From Prevotella sp. (GTDB lineage Bacteria > Bacteroidota > Bacteroidia > Bacteroidales > Bacteroidaceae): a stretch of DNA of 64,000 nt. The position numbers and the translations under genes were made by a program. A model generated the notes under the pieces. That model was not told the DNA's origin. It did not search any database and saw only the letters and a program-made list of their open reading frames with translations. Positions 15,990-24,782 of this stretch are shown here, piece by piece; within the stretch, counting starts at the first letter, position 1, and every line of letters starts with the position of its first letter. Location: contig JAFZBK010000054.1 in NCBI GenBank assembly GCA_017561825.1, positions 1 to 64,000 on the forward strand. Direction: 5' to 3'.

Positions 15990-16454
15990 ATGATTAGGAA
16001 AGCAAACAAAGAAGACATTAAGCGTATTATAGAACTGCTACATCAGGTGAACATGGTTCATCATGTGATACGCCCAGACCTGTTCAAACCCCACACGACC
16101 AAATATAACGAGCAGGAACTTGAAGTCATGCTCAACGTTAGCAACAAACCCATATTTGTTTATGATGATGGGGATGTGCGGGGTTATGCCTTCTGTCAGA
16201 TCACTGAGGTCAAGGACGATCAATTGCTACAAGACATCAAGACGTTGTATATTGATGACATCTGTGTGGATGAGAATGCACGAGGCAAACACATAGGTAA
16301 GGCAATATACGAATACGTCCGTGACTATGCAAAGTCCATAGGCTGTAACAACATAACCCTGAATGTGTGGGAAGGTAACGAACCTGCCCTCCATTTCTAT
16401 CGCAATATGGGTATGCAAGTGCAGAAAACGACTATGGAGATAATATTAAAATAG
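15990..16454 (+). CDS. GNAT-family N-acetyltransferase
   Basis: A 154-residue acetyltransferase using acetyl-CoA. The start 'MIRKANKEDIKRIIELLHQV' is typical; 'LYIDDICVDENARGKHIGKA' holds the acidic strand and the RGxxIG acetyl-CoA loop (R/Q-x-x-G-x-G/A), and 'NVWEGNEPALHFYRNMGMQV' is the canonical last motif. Substrate unknown; RimI-like and small-molecule transferases look alike at this level. Confidence 0.88.
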   Translation: MIRKANKEDIKRIIELLHQVNMVHHVIRPDLFKPHTTKYNEQELEVMLNVSNKPIFVYDDGDVRGYAFCQITEVKDDQLLQDIKTLYIDDICVDENARGKHIGKAIYEYVRDYAKSIGCNNITLNVWEGNEPALHFYRNMGMQVQKTTMEIILK

Positions 16455-16580
16455 GAAATCACTTTGTCTTCATGTTCTGTAATTTATCACCAGTTTGTGG
16501 AACAACACAAAAGGAGGAAGCTGGGTAAGAAATGCCAATAGAGAAAGACAATCTAACAAGTGTGATTCCTAAATAATCAC

Positions 16581-16610
16581 AAAAGATTCCTCCGTATCAG
16601 TCAGATATGG
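16581..16610. repeat. Hairpin overlapping the yqhD promoter region
   Basis: TCCTCCGTAT pairs with ATATGGAGGA around a 7-base loop. It lies just upstream of the -7 box at 16622, so it may either terminate upstream transcription or overlap the -33 region as a control element. Confidence 0.4.
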
Positions 16611-16621
16611 AGGATTATTTG

Positions 16622-16629
16622 TATCTTTG
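16622..16629 (+). promoter_or_regulatory. -7 box of the alcohol dehydrogenase gene
   Basis: TATCTTTG, 34 bp before the ATG at 16664. It rules out the in-frame ATG at 16607. Confidence 0.6.
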
Positions 16630-16663
16630 CGAACAAACTACAAATAATATAATAGAAACAATT

Positions 16664-17827
16664 ATGCAGAACTTTGATTACATGACCCCTACCCGACTCA
16701 TCTTTGGTAAGGAGTCGATCGTACAGTTGCCAGAGGTGATGCGTCCTCTCGGCAAGCGCGTGTTGCTCACCTACGGTGGCGGTAGCATTAAAAGGATTGG
16801 TCTCTACGAACGCGTGAAGGAACTCTTGAAGGACTATGAGATTTTCGAACTCTCAGGCATACAACCTAATCCAAAGTACGACCCAAGCGTGCTCGACGGC
16901 GTGCGCATCTGCAAGGAACAGAACATTGAAGTAATCCTGGCTGTGGGTGGTGGCTCGGTATTAGACTGCTCGAAGGCTATCGCTGCAGGAGCTTGTTATG
17001 ATGGCGATCCCTGGGATCTGATTACTTATAAGGTGAAGGCCAAGAAGGCGCTGCCCATCGTTGATATCCTGACCCTGGCTGCCACAGGCTCGGAATACGA
17101 TACCTTTGGCGTTATCTCGCGAACTGAAACCAACGACAAGATCGGCTATGGCGACCCGCTGCTGTATCCCGTGTGCTCAATTCTCGACCCCGTCTATACT
17201 TTCAGCGTGCCGAAGAAACAGACTGCTGCTGGTTGTGCCGATGCGATGAACCATACCATGGAGCAGTATTTTACTCAAGACACGACACTCTTGAACGACG
17301 GATTCTGCGAATCAATGCTGAAGAGTCTGATGGTGAACGCACGCAAGTGTCTGGACAACCCTGAGGACTACACCGCTCGTGCCGAGATGATGCTTTGCTG
17401 CACCTATGGATGCAACGGCATCCTGTCGCTGGGTAACAGTCCTTCCGGCTGGCCATGTCATGGCATCGAGCACGCCCTCTCAGCCTACTACGACATCACC
17501 CACGGTGAGGGTCTGGCTATCATCACGCCCCGTTGGATGAAGCATATCCTGAGTGAGAAGACCATCGACCGTTTCGTGAAGTACGGTATTAACGTCTTCG
17601 GCATCGATGCCTCGCTGCCCAAGCAGGAGATTGCCGAGAAGGCCATCGACGCCACCTATAAGTTTTTCGAGAGCATCAACATCCCCATGCACCTCCGCGA
17701 TGTAGGCATCGACGATAGTCGCATCGACGAGATGGCCCACCATATTGCCGAGAACGAAGGACTGGAGAACGCCTATGTTCCTTTGACTGAGCAGGACATC
17801 AAGGAAATACTGATTGCAAGTCTGTAG
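16664..17827 (+). CDS. yqhD: Iron-containing alcohol dehydrogenase, YqhD-like
   Basis: A 387-residue cytoplasmic NAD(P)H-dependent dehydrogenase of the YqhD/butanol dehydrogenase group. It begins 'MQNFDYMTPTRLIFGKESI'; the nucleotide site includes 'AVGGGSVLDCSKAIAAGA', and metal ligands are visible as Asp in 'AGCADAMNHTMEQYF' and His residues in 'CHGIEHALSAYYDITHGEGL'. YqhD enzymes reduce reactive aldehydes and are often induced by them. It has its own -7 box and stands as a single gene. The assignment to subgroup is by eye. Confidence 0.88.
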   Translation: MQNFDYMTPTRLIFGKESIVQLPEVMRPLGKRVLLTYGGGSIKRIGLYERVKELLKDYEIFELSGIQPNPKYDPSVLDGVRICKEQNIEVILAVGGGSVLDCSKAIAAGACYDGDPWDLITYKVKAKKALPIVDILTLAATGSEYDTFGVISRTETNDKIGYGDPLLYPVCSILDPVYTFSVPKKQTAAGCADAMNHTMEQYFTQDTTLLNDGFCESMLKSLMVNARKCLDNPEDYTARAEMMLCCTYGCNGILSLGNSPSGWPCHGIEHALSAYYDITHGEGLAIITPRWMKHILSEKTIDRFVKYGINVFGIDASLPKQEIAEKAIDATYKFFESINIPMHLRDVGIDDSRIDEMAHHIAENEGLENAYVPLTEQDIKEILIASL

Positions 17828-17857
17828 AAATGGAATACGTAAGACTAAGTAGCGGAG

Positions 17858-18139
17858 TTAGGATGACATAAAGAAAAGGAGTAGAATCTGGACCAACAAG
17901 AGCAGGGGCAGACCGTATTTGAATATCTTGTGCTTCGTCTTGTGGTTCCAGACTCTCATTCCGAACAACGCACCAATGGTGCCACCAATCACGGCCAAGC
18001 CCAAAAGTAAAGCCTCTGGGATGCGCCATTTTGATCGTTTCGCCTTCATCTTATCAATGCCATACAAGAAGAATGTAATCACATTGATGGCAATGAGGTA
18101 GATCTGGGCGAGTTGTGAAAATGAAATACTCTTAAACAT
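17858..18139 (-). CDS. DUF1294 membrane protein
   Basis: A 93-residue inner-membrane protein with three or so hydrophobic segments. The family signature is clear: 'YLIAINVITFFLYGIDKMKA' then 'KWRIPEALLLGLAVIGGTIG' and 'MRVWNHKTKHKIF'. The frame is open back to 18169, but ATG 18139 gives the expected DUF1294 length and overlaps the end of a 50-codon upstream ORF by 8 bases, a sign of translational coupling. Function of the family is unknown. Confidence 0.8.
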   Translation of the reverse strand: MFKSISFSQLAQIYLIAINVITFFLYGIDKMKAKRSKWRIPEALLLGLAVIGGTIGALFGMRVWNHKTKHKIFKYGLPLLLLVQILLLFFMSS

Positions 18140-18284
18140 CTGCCTGCCAATTCTTTGTTGACATGTCATAATACAACGCCTCTAATTCCTGCAATGTCAG
18201 GTTTTCTACGAAATGATTAATCATCCGTATCAGTTCCTCACGTCGAAAGGCATCCGATTGCCCAAGTCCTTCTGTGTATGCCAT
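18132..18284 (-). CDS. Small protein, 50 aa, upstream of DUF1294
   Basis: A short frame from ATG 18284 to TAA 18132, beginning MAYTEGLGQSDAFRREELIR and ending 'NWQADV'. It is charged and mostly helical by composition, without a signal or membrane segment. Its stop overlaps the DUF1294 start by 8 bases. The reading is plausible as a coupled small gene: the middle 'RMINHFVENLTLQELEALYY' looks like a protein helix pattern rather than random translation. Function unknown. Confidence 0.5.
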   Translation of the reverse strand: MAYTEGLGQSDAFRREELIRMINHFVENLTLQELEALYYDMSTKNWQADV

Positions 18285-18409
18285 ATCAGTATTTCTGAAA
18301 GTTAGACTTATCTTTTATTAATTACGGTCACAAATATAGCGATTATTCTGGAATTATCACTATCTTTGCAGTTAAAACTGCGAAAATAATATATTGAAGG
18401 AGAGAGGAA

Positions 18410-19222
18410 ATGGTTGATTATGGATTAAAGGATAGAGTTGCCCTGATTACGGGAGCGAACAACCCACAAGGGATTGGGGCAACGACGGCGTTTGCCTTTG
18501 CTCGTGAGGGGGCAAAGGTGGTCTTGGTATATAAGAGAATTCCAAGATCCTATGATAAAACCAAGACAGATAGGAATGGGGCTGATAGATACTTCGAGGC
18601 AAACGCAGGGAATGCTGATGCTGTAGAAGGCAAGCTTCAGGAAATGAATGCAGACTATTTAATCATTGAAAGCGACATCTCCAATGAAGATGCCGTAAAC
18701 GATATCTATTCAAAAGTTCTGGAACGATACGGAAGAGTTGATATCCTTGTTAATAATGCAGCGGATGGTGATATGGACGGTTTGGATACCATTGAGAAAA
18801 TCACACAGAAAATGATTGATGATACCTTTGCAGTCAATGTCAGGGGGAGCATAATGATGATGAGAGCTTTCATCAATCATCACGGCGACTATGGCAGGAT
18901 TATCAATCTCTCTACCGATGCTTCACAGGTCTTTGCAGGACAGATTACATACGGAGCGAGCAAAGCAACATTAGAGGCACTTACCCGTAGCATTGCCCTT
19001 GAGGTAGCGAAGTATGGCATTACCGTGAACTGTGTGGCTCCTGGGCCGACTCAGACAGGATGGATCGATGATGATTTCGCAAAGGAAGTCATCCCGATTA
19101 TCCCGATGGGCAAGCTGATCCAACCGCAGGATATTGCAGAAACCATTCTGTTCTTAGCAAGTGAACAGGCAAGAATGCTTACGGGACAAGTCATCAAAGT
19201 GTCTGGCGGTCATGCTCTCTAA
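18410..19222 (+). CDS. Short-chain dehydrogenase/reductase (SDR)
   Basis: A 270-residue classical SDR, FabG-like. NAD(P) site 'TGANNPQGIGATTAFAFA'; 'LVNNAADGD' in the NNAG position; catalytic Ser in 'INLSTDASQ' and Tyr/Lys in 'TYGASKATLEA'; C-terminal 'VIKVSGGHAL'. The insertion 'RIPRSYDKTKTDRNGADRYF' after the nucleotide fold is unusual for FabG. A strong purine-rich ribosome site (GGAGAGAGG) precedes the ATG, rare among its neighbours, and the protein style suggests a Bacillota source. Substrate unknown. Confidence 0.85.
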   Translation: MVDYGLKDRVALITGANNPQGIGATTAFAFAREGAKVVLVYKRIPRSYDKTKTDRNGADRYFEANAGNADAVEGKLQEMNADYLIIESDISNEDAVNDIYSKVLERYGRVDILVNNAADGDMDGLDTIEKITQKMIDDTFAVNVRGSIMMMRAFINHHGDYGRIINLSTDASQVFAGQITYGASKATLEALTRSIALEVAKYGITVNCVAPGPTQTGWIDDDFAKEVIPIIPMGKLIQPQDIAETILFLASEQARMLTGQVIKVSGGHAL

Positions 19223-19235
19223 TTGGTCGCTATTG

Positions 19236-19661
19236 TTAGAATCGTCCTAAGACCTCAATCACTTTTATCCAATCCGTTTCGGCTTCAAAACCGAACTTGT
19301 CATCTATTCCCACATTGAAGTAGAGCTTGACTTCAAAGTTCTGGAAACTCGTATTGCCCACTTCCGGATTCTCGTTGGTATAGTCGAAACGGATGCCTTC
19401 ATTCGCAAAGCGATTCCTATAAGTCTCTAACTGCTCCTCGTAGCATCCGCTCCAGAGAATCATACAGATATCGTCGCGGTTGGTCATTAACTGCAGAGCT
19501 TCTCTTGCATAAGGATAGTAGTTGTAGGTCTCTTCGTTCTCATAGCAAGCCCGCAAAATGGTATCGTGAATATCCACTATCACGTAGATCTTCTCCCAGT
19601 TCTTCTCAATCTTACGGTTGAACGCCACCTCAAATGCCTTTGTTATATCCATATTATTCAA
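19236..19661 (-). CDS. HAD-like hydrolase, BT0820-type
   Basis: A 141-residue protein with the HAD nucleophile motif as 'VIVDIHDTIL' (D-x-D-x-T variant with His between), then 'ICMILWSGCYEEQLETYRNR', where Ser after the strand fits HAD motif II, and 'YFNVGIDDKFGFEAETDWI', an acidic motif IV-like stretch. It has no cap domain, so it is a small phosphatase-like member, substrate unknown. Start could also be the Met at 19652. It converges with the SDR gene, 13 bp between stops. Confidence 0.6.
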   Translation of the reverse strand: MNNMDITKAFEVAFNRKIEKNWEKIYVIVDIHDTILRACYENEETYNYYPYAREALQLMTNRDDICMILWSGCYEEQLETYRNRFANEGIRFDYTNENPEVGNTSFQNFEVKLYFNVGIDDKFGFEAETDWIKVIEVLGRF

Positions 19662-19957
19662 TACACTTCAAACCTTGGTACAAATATACTAAATATTTTT
19701 AATGTGGCAAAGTATTTGGGGATCATTAACGTAGATAGTTACATATAAAGAGAAAAGTATTCCCCATAGATCAAGCGTTTCTTTGATGAAGTTTTAGAAT
19801 ACCCAAATAATGGCTAAACTATATCACAATATGAAGAAAACAACAATGAATATCTACTTTTACACAGTTTTCATGTTAATTAGACTAAAAACTGAAAGAA
19901 GTTTTGTATATTTGCACTCGTTGACAACCCTCTTGTGCAATAAAGGCTTTACTAAAG
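19662..19957. other. AT-rich gap with a promoter near its right end
   Basis: A strongly AT-rich stretch between divergent genes. A -7-like TATATTTGCA lies at about 19907-19916, a suitable distance before the helicase gene. I see no RNA gene or convincing small ORF in it. Confidence 0.5.
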
Positions 19958-22567
19958 ATGACGATCTATTACATCATATTTATTATATGTATTATTGTTG
20001 CCATCATACTCTTTCTGTCGTTGAGGAGTATGTACAAGCATAAATCGGATAGGATGGAAAAAGAATTATCAAATATGCCATCCTATCAGGTTTCTAGTAG
20101 TTTTGACATGGCAAGGGTAAGATTAAATCAGGATAAGAATAGGGTATTTGACGATATAGAAGAAATACTAGAGCATAGTTTCAACGACCATATTATTTCC
20201 GGAACAGAAGAAGAGGTCTTTATTAGCCATTTCCGTGATATCTTCAGTGAAGCATATTCACTAAAGCGTAAATTGGAGTTCTTTCATTTGGAGCCAACAG
20301 AACGGATGATAAAGCTGATAGATGATTATAGCTCAATACACAACTTGGTAAAGCAACACAATGAGTCTGTGATTACTAAACGACTTGAAAATAACCAAGA
20401 GTTTTTCAATCATTGCCTAAGCTATCCACTTGATGAACAACAAAGACGCTCAATTGTATCCGAGGAAGACAACTGCTTAGTGGTAAGTAGTGCAGGCAGT
20501 GGCAAAACATCATCAATAGTCGGAAAGGTTAAATACTTGTTAGAACGTAAAGGTATAGATCCTAATAGAATTCTGCTTATAAGTTATACAAGCAAGGCCG
20601 CTGCGGAATTGACAGACAGAATGGGCGTATCTGGACTTAGGGGGTATACATTCCATAAACTTGCTCTTGACCTCATCGGCAAGGTTACGGGAGAAAAACC
20701 GAGTATATGCGAAAATACAGATGCTTTGTTTGTTAGTATCTATCATAATTTACTTTCTAACAAACAGTTTCAAAAAGCAGTTATTGAATATTTTATCGAT
20801 TATCAAGACCAACAAGAAGAATGGGAAAAACGTAAACAAGATAGACGTGATATTCTATCCGATTTGAAATCAATGCGCATAAAGGCTTTGTTGCCAGATA
20901 TGGACAATAATGACGTTTATGTGAAAAGTGATCAGGAAAAGAAAATCTGCTTTGCTTTATCTTCATTAGGAATCAAGTTTAGGTATGAGGAACCTTATGA
21001 GTATAAAGTGGCAGACGAAATGCACTCGCAGTATAAGCCAGACTTCTCCATATACTATGAAAAGAATGGTCAACAAAAGCGTATATATCTGGAGCATTAT
21101 GCTGTTGACGAACATGAAATGGTACCATTATGGTTTGCCAAAGACAAAGGGATTACTTACGAAGAAGCAAATCAGCAGTATGGAGATGGAATTACGTGGA
21201 AAAGAGCAGCACACAAGAAATATGGAACTATTCTTTTAGAAACGAAGAGTGCTGACTTCCACTATTATGACATCCGTGAAAAACTGCAAGAGATGTTGGC
21301 CAATGCAGGAGTACAAACGGAAGTAAAAGCGGAAGATGATCTATACGAAATGATGTTGCCAAAGAACAGCAAGAAGGAAATGGCTTTCATTAGGTTAGTT
21401 GTTACCTTTGCTACATTGTTAAAATCTAGTTGTAAGAGTATTCAAGAGATATTAAAAAGCACTTATGATCACAGAAGTAAGTTTATTATCAAACACATTT
21501 TCCTGCCAGTTTATGAGCAATATATGGATTTGTTGAAACAAAATGGACAAATTGACTTCACAGATGCTATCTTATGGGCTACTCAACTTTGCAAGACAGA
21601 CAAGCCAGTATCGTATGATTATATCATTGTCGATGAGTTTCAGGATATTTCAGTTGACCGTTACCATTTTTTGAAAGCTCTTCGCGATGGTAATCCTCCC
21701 GCTAAACTATTCTGTGTTGGAGACGACTGGCAATCTATTTATCGCTTCTCTGGTAGCGACATGGCTCTATTCAACCATTTTCCCGACTTCTTTGGGGCAA
21801 CAGAGATAAACAAAATTGAAACCACCTATCGTTTTGGTGAACCTCTTGTTAGTATATCTTCGCAGTTCATTCAGCGAAACAAAACACAAGTGACAAAAAG
21901 AGTTCATCCTTTCAGTTCAGATATTAGAACCGAATTGCACTTCTATGCATACGAACGAAACAAGTATTGTGAAGTAATAGGTCAGTTGGTGGCAACAATT
22001 CCAGCAAATAAGTCCATTTTCCTTTTGGGCCGCTATTCTTTCGATGATTATTATCTTTCGTTTGCCTATCAAAGTGTGAAAGAGAATGGTAAATTCTACT
22101 ATATTATTGGAAATCGAAAAATAGAGTTTATGACAGTTCACAAGTCGAAGGGGTTAGAAGCCGACTACGTGATTATTTTACAATGCAACAAAGATATCTA
22201 CGGATTTCCCTCGATGATAAGTGATGATCCTGTTCTTGACCATGTGCTGACCAAAAGTGACCAATTCCCTTATGGTGAGGAACGTCGTTTATTTTATGTT
22301 GCTATCACTAGAGCTAAGATACGGACAATGGTATTGTACGACCAACGTTTACCGTCAGTATTTGTTAACGAGTTCCTACATCCCGATAAGGTTACAGAAG
22401 AAAGTTTTGCCAAGCATCCCAATGCAAACAAGAAATGGACTCGAGCTGCTGACAACTTCCTACTAACACTTCATCATGAAGGAAAAAGCATTAAGTACAT
22501 TGCTGAGAAAATGGGGCGAAGTCAAACTTCAATTGTTATGCGTTTAGGAAAACTAGGAGTGGAGTAA
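19958..22567 (+). CDS. UvrD/HelD-like DNA helicase with nuclease-like insert and N-terminal membrane helix
   Basis: An 869-residue SF1 helicase. Residues 1-23 are a strong hydrophobic segment, unusual for a helicase. Walker A 'SSAGSGKTSSIVGK' is near 177; an inserted domain (~300-400) contains 'YKPDFSIYYEKNGQQKRIYL' followed by 'EHYAV', a PD-(D/E)xK-like core in the PDF...EH form known from HelD-type helicases; Walker B 'IIVDEFQDIS' near 555; 'RLFYVAITRAK' is motif VI. The C-terminal ~50 residues look HTH-like ('KSIKYIAEKMGRSQTSIVMR'). The gene is markedly AT-rich, suggesting acquisition. Its role, possibly defence or repair, is inferred. Confidence 0.82.
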   Translation: MTIYYIIFIICIIVAIILFLSLRSMYKHKSDRMEKELSNMPSYQVSSSFDMARVRLNQDKNRVFDDIEEILEHSFNDHIISGTEEEVFISHFRDIFSEAYSLKRKLEFFHLEPTERMIKLIDDYSSIHNLVKQHNESVITKRLENNQEFFNHCLSYPLDEQQRRSIVSEEDNCLVVSSAGSGKTSSIVGKVKYLLERKGIDPNRILLISYTSKAAAELTDRMGVSGLRGYTFHKLALDLIGKVTGEKPSICENTDALFVSIYHNLLSNKQFQKAVIEYFIDYQDQQEEWEKRKQDRRDILSDLKSMRIKALLPDMDNNDVYVKSDQEKKICFALSSLGIKFRYEEPYEYKVADEMHSQYKPDFSIYYEKNGQQKRIYLEHYAVDEHEMVPLWFAKDKGITYEEANQQYGDGITWKRAAHKKYGTILLETKSADFHYYDIREKLQEMLANAGVQTEVKAEDDLYEMMLPKNSKKEMAFIRLVVTFATLLKSSCKSIQEILKSTYDHRSKFIIKHIFLPVYEQYMDLLKQNGQIDFTDAILWATQLCKTDKPVSYDYIIVDEFQDISVDRYHFLKALRDGNPPAKLFCVGDDWQSIYRFSGSDMALFNHFPDFFGATEINKIETTYRFGEPLVSISSQFIQRNKTQVTKRVHPFSSDIRTELHFYAYERNKYCEVIGQLVATIPANKSIFLLGRYSFDDYYLSFAYQSVKENGKFYYIIGNRKIEFMTVHKSKGLEADYVIILQCNKDIYGFPSMISDDPVLDHVLTKSDQFPYGEERRLFYVAITRAKIRTMVLYDQRLPSVFVNEFLHPDKVTEESFAKHPNANKKWTRAADNFLLTLHHEGKSIKYIAEKMGRSQTSIVMRLGKLGVE

Positions 22568-23386
22568 TTACTTCAGCTGCTTCAAACTTCGTTTCCCCTC
22601 TAACACCTGCATCTGCTGAATAGCAATCTGATTAAGTTTTACCAATCTGTCTCTTTGTGGTACTCCATCATTGATAAGCACGGCGTTTATATTCTCCATG
22701 TTTGAGAGACATATTAACTCATTAATGGTTGCATAATCACGAATATTACCTTTCATGTCATGATGGGTTTCTCTCCATTGTTTGGCTGTCATTCCGAACA
22801 TGGCGACATTCAGTACATCTGCTTCCTCTGCATAGATGATGCTTGCCTGTGCAGTAGTGATTTCATGGGGAATCAAATGGCTCTTGATTGCATCAGTATG
22901 AATATGGTAGTTGATTTTGGATAGTTCCCTTTTGGCTGTCCATCCCAACAATTCTTGTTCCTTTGCCTTTAGTCGTTGGAATTCCATCACGAGGTAAAGG
23001 CGGAATTCAACAGAAATCCAAGATGCAAATTCAAAGGCAATGTCAGTTTGAGCAAATGTCCCTCCATATCTTCCTGACTGTGAAAGAATACCAATTGCAT
23101 TGGTCGCTTCAATCCAGCGGGTTGGGGAAAGCGTGAAAGCATTTAGCCCAGCCTCCTTTCTAAACCCCTCGAATTCGAGGGGGTTAAAATTAGGATTATG
23201 GAGCGTTTCCCATATTCCAAGAAATTCTACTGTGTTACGATTGCGCATCCAATTACCAATCACGCCATTGGGATCAATGATGTTTTTCTGTTTTGCGATG
23301 TCAGTAATGCAGATATAATCAATATCGTTTTGAGTCATGGTCTTAATGACTATATCTTTGACGGTGATCTCATTCTTCTTTGTCAT
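22568..23386 (-). CDS. KilA-N domain protein
   Basis: A 272-residue protein. The N-terminal ~110 residues fit a KilA-N DNA-binding domain, with 'YICITDIAKQKNIIDPNGVI', 'NWMRNRNTVEFLGIWETLHN' and 'RWIEATNAIGILSQSGRYGG'; the middle 'AFEFASWISVEFRLYLVMEF' is the usual continuation. The C-terminal part ('NVAMFGMTAKQWRETH') is shared by Bacteroidota KilA-N proteins. Its stop codon directly abuts the helicase stop in convergent orientation. KilA-N proteins come from phages and mobile elements and often stand alone as regulators. Confidence 0.85.
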   Translation of the reverse strand: MTKKNEITVKDIVIKTMTQNDIDYICITDIAKQKNIIDPNGVIGNWMRNRNTVEFLGIWETLHNPNFNPLEFEGFRKEAGLNAFTLSPTRWIEATNAIGILSQSGRYGGTFAQTDIAFEFASWISVEFRLYLVMEFQRLKAKEQELLGWTAKRELSKINYHIHTDAIKSHLIPHEITTAQASIIYAEEADVLNVAMFGMTAKQWRETHHDMKGNIRDYATINELICLSNMENINAVLINDGVPQRDRLVKLNQIAIQQMQVLEGKRSLKQLK

Positions 23387-23580
23387 AGTATATTTTCAAA
23401 TAATATTTTCTGCAAAGGTAGTACAAAAACATGAAACCCAAGCAAAAACTGCGAAAAAAACCTCAAAAGAATTGTTTCTGATAGATGTTATAGTTAAAAT
23501 GCCTTTGGAGAAAGATAATAATTATAATATCATATCAACAAATAAAGAAAAAGAAGTATATTTGCATTAAATATGAGATT

Positions 23581-23952
23581 ATGATAGTATTGAAGGATAT
23601 TCTGCTTGTAGGAGCAGGTAGTTTCTTAGGAGGTATTGCTCGATATCTTATCGCACTGGTCATGAAAGGATTCAATGCTTCTTTCCCGTGGGCAACAATG
23701 ACTGCTAACATTGCAGGTTGTTTACTCATAGGAATATTGTGGGCAACATTCAATCGTACTAATCCCTCGTCGCAGTTGAACTTATTTCTGACTGCGGGAT
23801 TCTGCGGTGGTTTTACCACGTTCTCAACATTCTCAAAGGAGAGCCTGAACCTATTGCAAACTGGTAATTATTCAGCCTTCAGTTTGTATGCCGTTGGTAG
23901 TGTCATTCTAGGCATCCTGGCTGTTGCATTAGGCTTTGCATTGGCAAAGTAG
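23581..23952 (+). CDS. crcB: Fluoride channel CrcB/Fluc
   Basis: A 123-residue inner-membrane protein with four hydrophobic segments that forms a dimeric fluoride-export channel. The family signature 'GFCGGFTTFSTFSKE' is complete, and 'GSFLGGIARYLIA' at the N-terminus and 'TMTANIAGCLLIG' for the Asn-bearing helix fit well. A -7-like TATATTTGCA lies about 20 bp upstream. I looked for a fluoride riboswitch in the leader and saw none. Confidence 0.92.
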   Translation: MIVLKDILLVGAGSFLGGIARYLIALVMKGFNASFPWATMTANIAGCLLIGILWATFNRTNPSSQLNLFLTAGFCGGFTTFSTFSKESLNLLQTGNYSAFSLYAVGSVILGILAVALGFALAK

Positions 23953-23965
23953 TTTACCTTTGATA

Positions 23966-24274
23966 TTAGTAGTACTCTATTGGCAGTTCCTCGCTGACAA
24001 TAAAATCATCATGGAAGCCATCATCGTATTTGTAAATAATCTGTAAGCCACGATAGGTTGAGGGTACTTTAAGCACATCTAGAAGATGCCATTTGGGACG
24101 ACCGAAATCATACGACTCCCTGTCAAGAACGATGCGATTAGTTACAAAATCAAATACATAATACCCACCACCGACACATTGGTCGCCCGGCTTCAGCAAA
24201 TGCTTATGTTGGTTGACCATTCCTAAACGGAGATAACCATCCATAGTGATGATGAACTTGTTGCTCTGAATCAT
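23966..24274 (-). CDS. Hypothetical protein, 102 aa
   Basis: A soluble, aromatic-rich protein beginning 'MIQSNKFIITMDGYLRLGMV' with a beta-rich pattern ('GGYYVFDFVTNRIVLDRESY'). No signal or membrane segment. The start could be the Met at the DGYLRLG step. It ends 13 bp from the crcB stop in convergent orientation. I do not recognise the family. Confidence 0.5.
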   Translation of the reverse strand: MIQSNKFIITMDGYLRLGMVNQHKHLLKPGDQCVGGGYYVFDFVTNRIVLDRESYDFGRPKWHLLDVLKVPSTYRGLQIIYKYDDGFHDDFIVSEELPIEYY

Positions 24275-24311
24275 TAATATCCTTCTTTGTTGTGTGACAG
24301 TCCGTTTATTG

Positions 24312-24689
24312 TCACTTCTTCAGGTAGTCGAAAAGGTCGATAGTCCCTGCTTCGCTTTTGATATCAAGAGCAGGGACATATTCTTCCATCCTTGTATTTC
24401 CACTCGATTTGTTGACATAGAAGTTGACGAAAGCCCCTGTATAACTGCGGAATACCACTTGATAAGTAGAATCTGTTTCTTCTCCCATCTGAACATACAT
24501 GATAGAAGGGTTCTCCTCGGCAATACTCCAATCATACGTACTATGGCAATAGTTACTGACTCCCTCATAGGCCATTTCTGCTGTTATTTCGCTCTTCAAG
24601 GCATTGGTGCCACATGAGCATAATAACAGGATTGTCACAACAAATGAAGTCGAAATTGCTTTGTGAAATGAAATTATCTGGTTTATCAT
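24312..24689 (-). CDS. Hypothetical lipoprotein, 125 aa
   Basis: The frame is open to 24770, but the ATG at 24689 (MINQIISFHKAIS) gives a proper signal sequence ending in the lipobox 'LLLCSC'. The mature part has 'YCHSTYDWSIAEENPSIMYV' and a beta-rich 'YQVVFRSYTGAFVNFYVNKS'. Function unknown; probably anchored in the outer or inner membrane facing the periplasm. Confidence 0.55.
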   Translation of the reverse strand: MINQIISFHKAISTSFVVTILLLCSCGTNALKSEITAEMAYEGVSNYCHSTYDWSIAEENPSIMYVQMGEETDSTYQVVFRSYTGAFVNFYVNKSSGNTRMEEYVPALDIKSEAGTIDLFDYLKK

Positions 24690-24782
24690 ACGCGTAATAA
24701 CTAAATACAATTTCTTTTTGATGAACTTCACCAGATGCAAGGTAGATGATACCGCAATAGGTGAAACCATGCTTCCCCTACT

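Noticed and set aside
23160..23190. Palindrome CCCCTCGAATTCGAGGGGG inside the KilA-N gene as a mobile repeat
   Set aside because: It encodes 'NFNPLEFEGFRKEAG', a conserved stretch of Bacteroidota KilA-N proteins, so the palindrome is likely coding coincidence.
23387..23580. Fluoride riboswitch upstream of crcB
   Set aside because: The conserved fluoride-aptamer core was looked for and not seen in the AT-rich leader.
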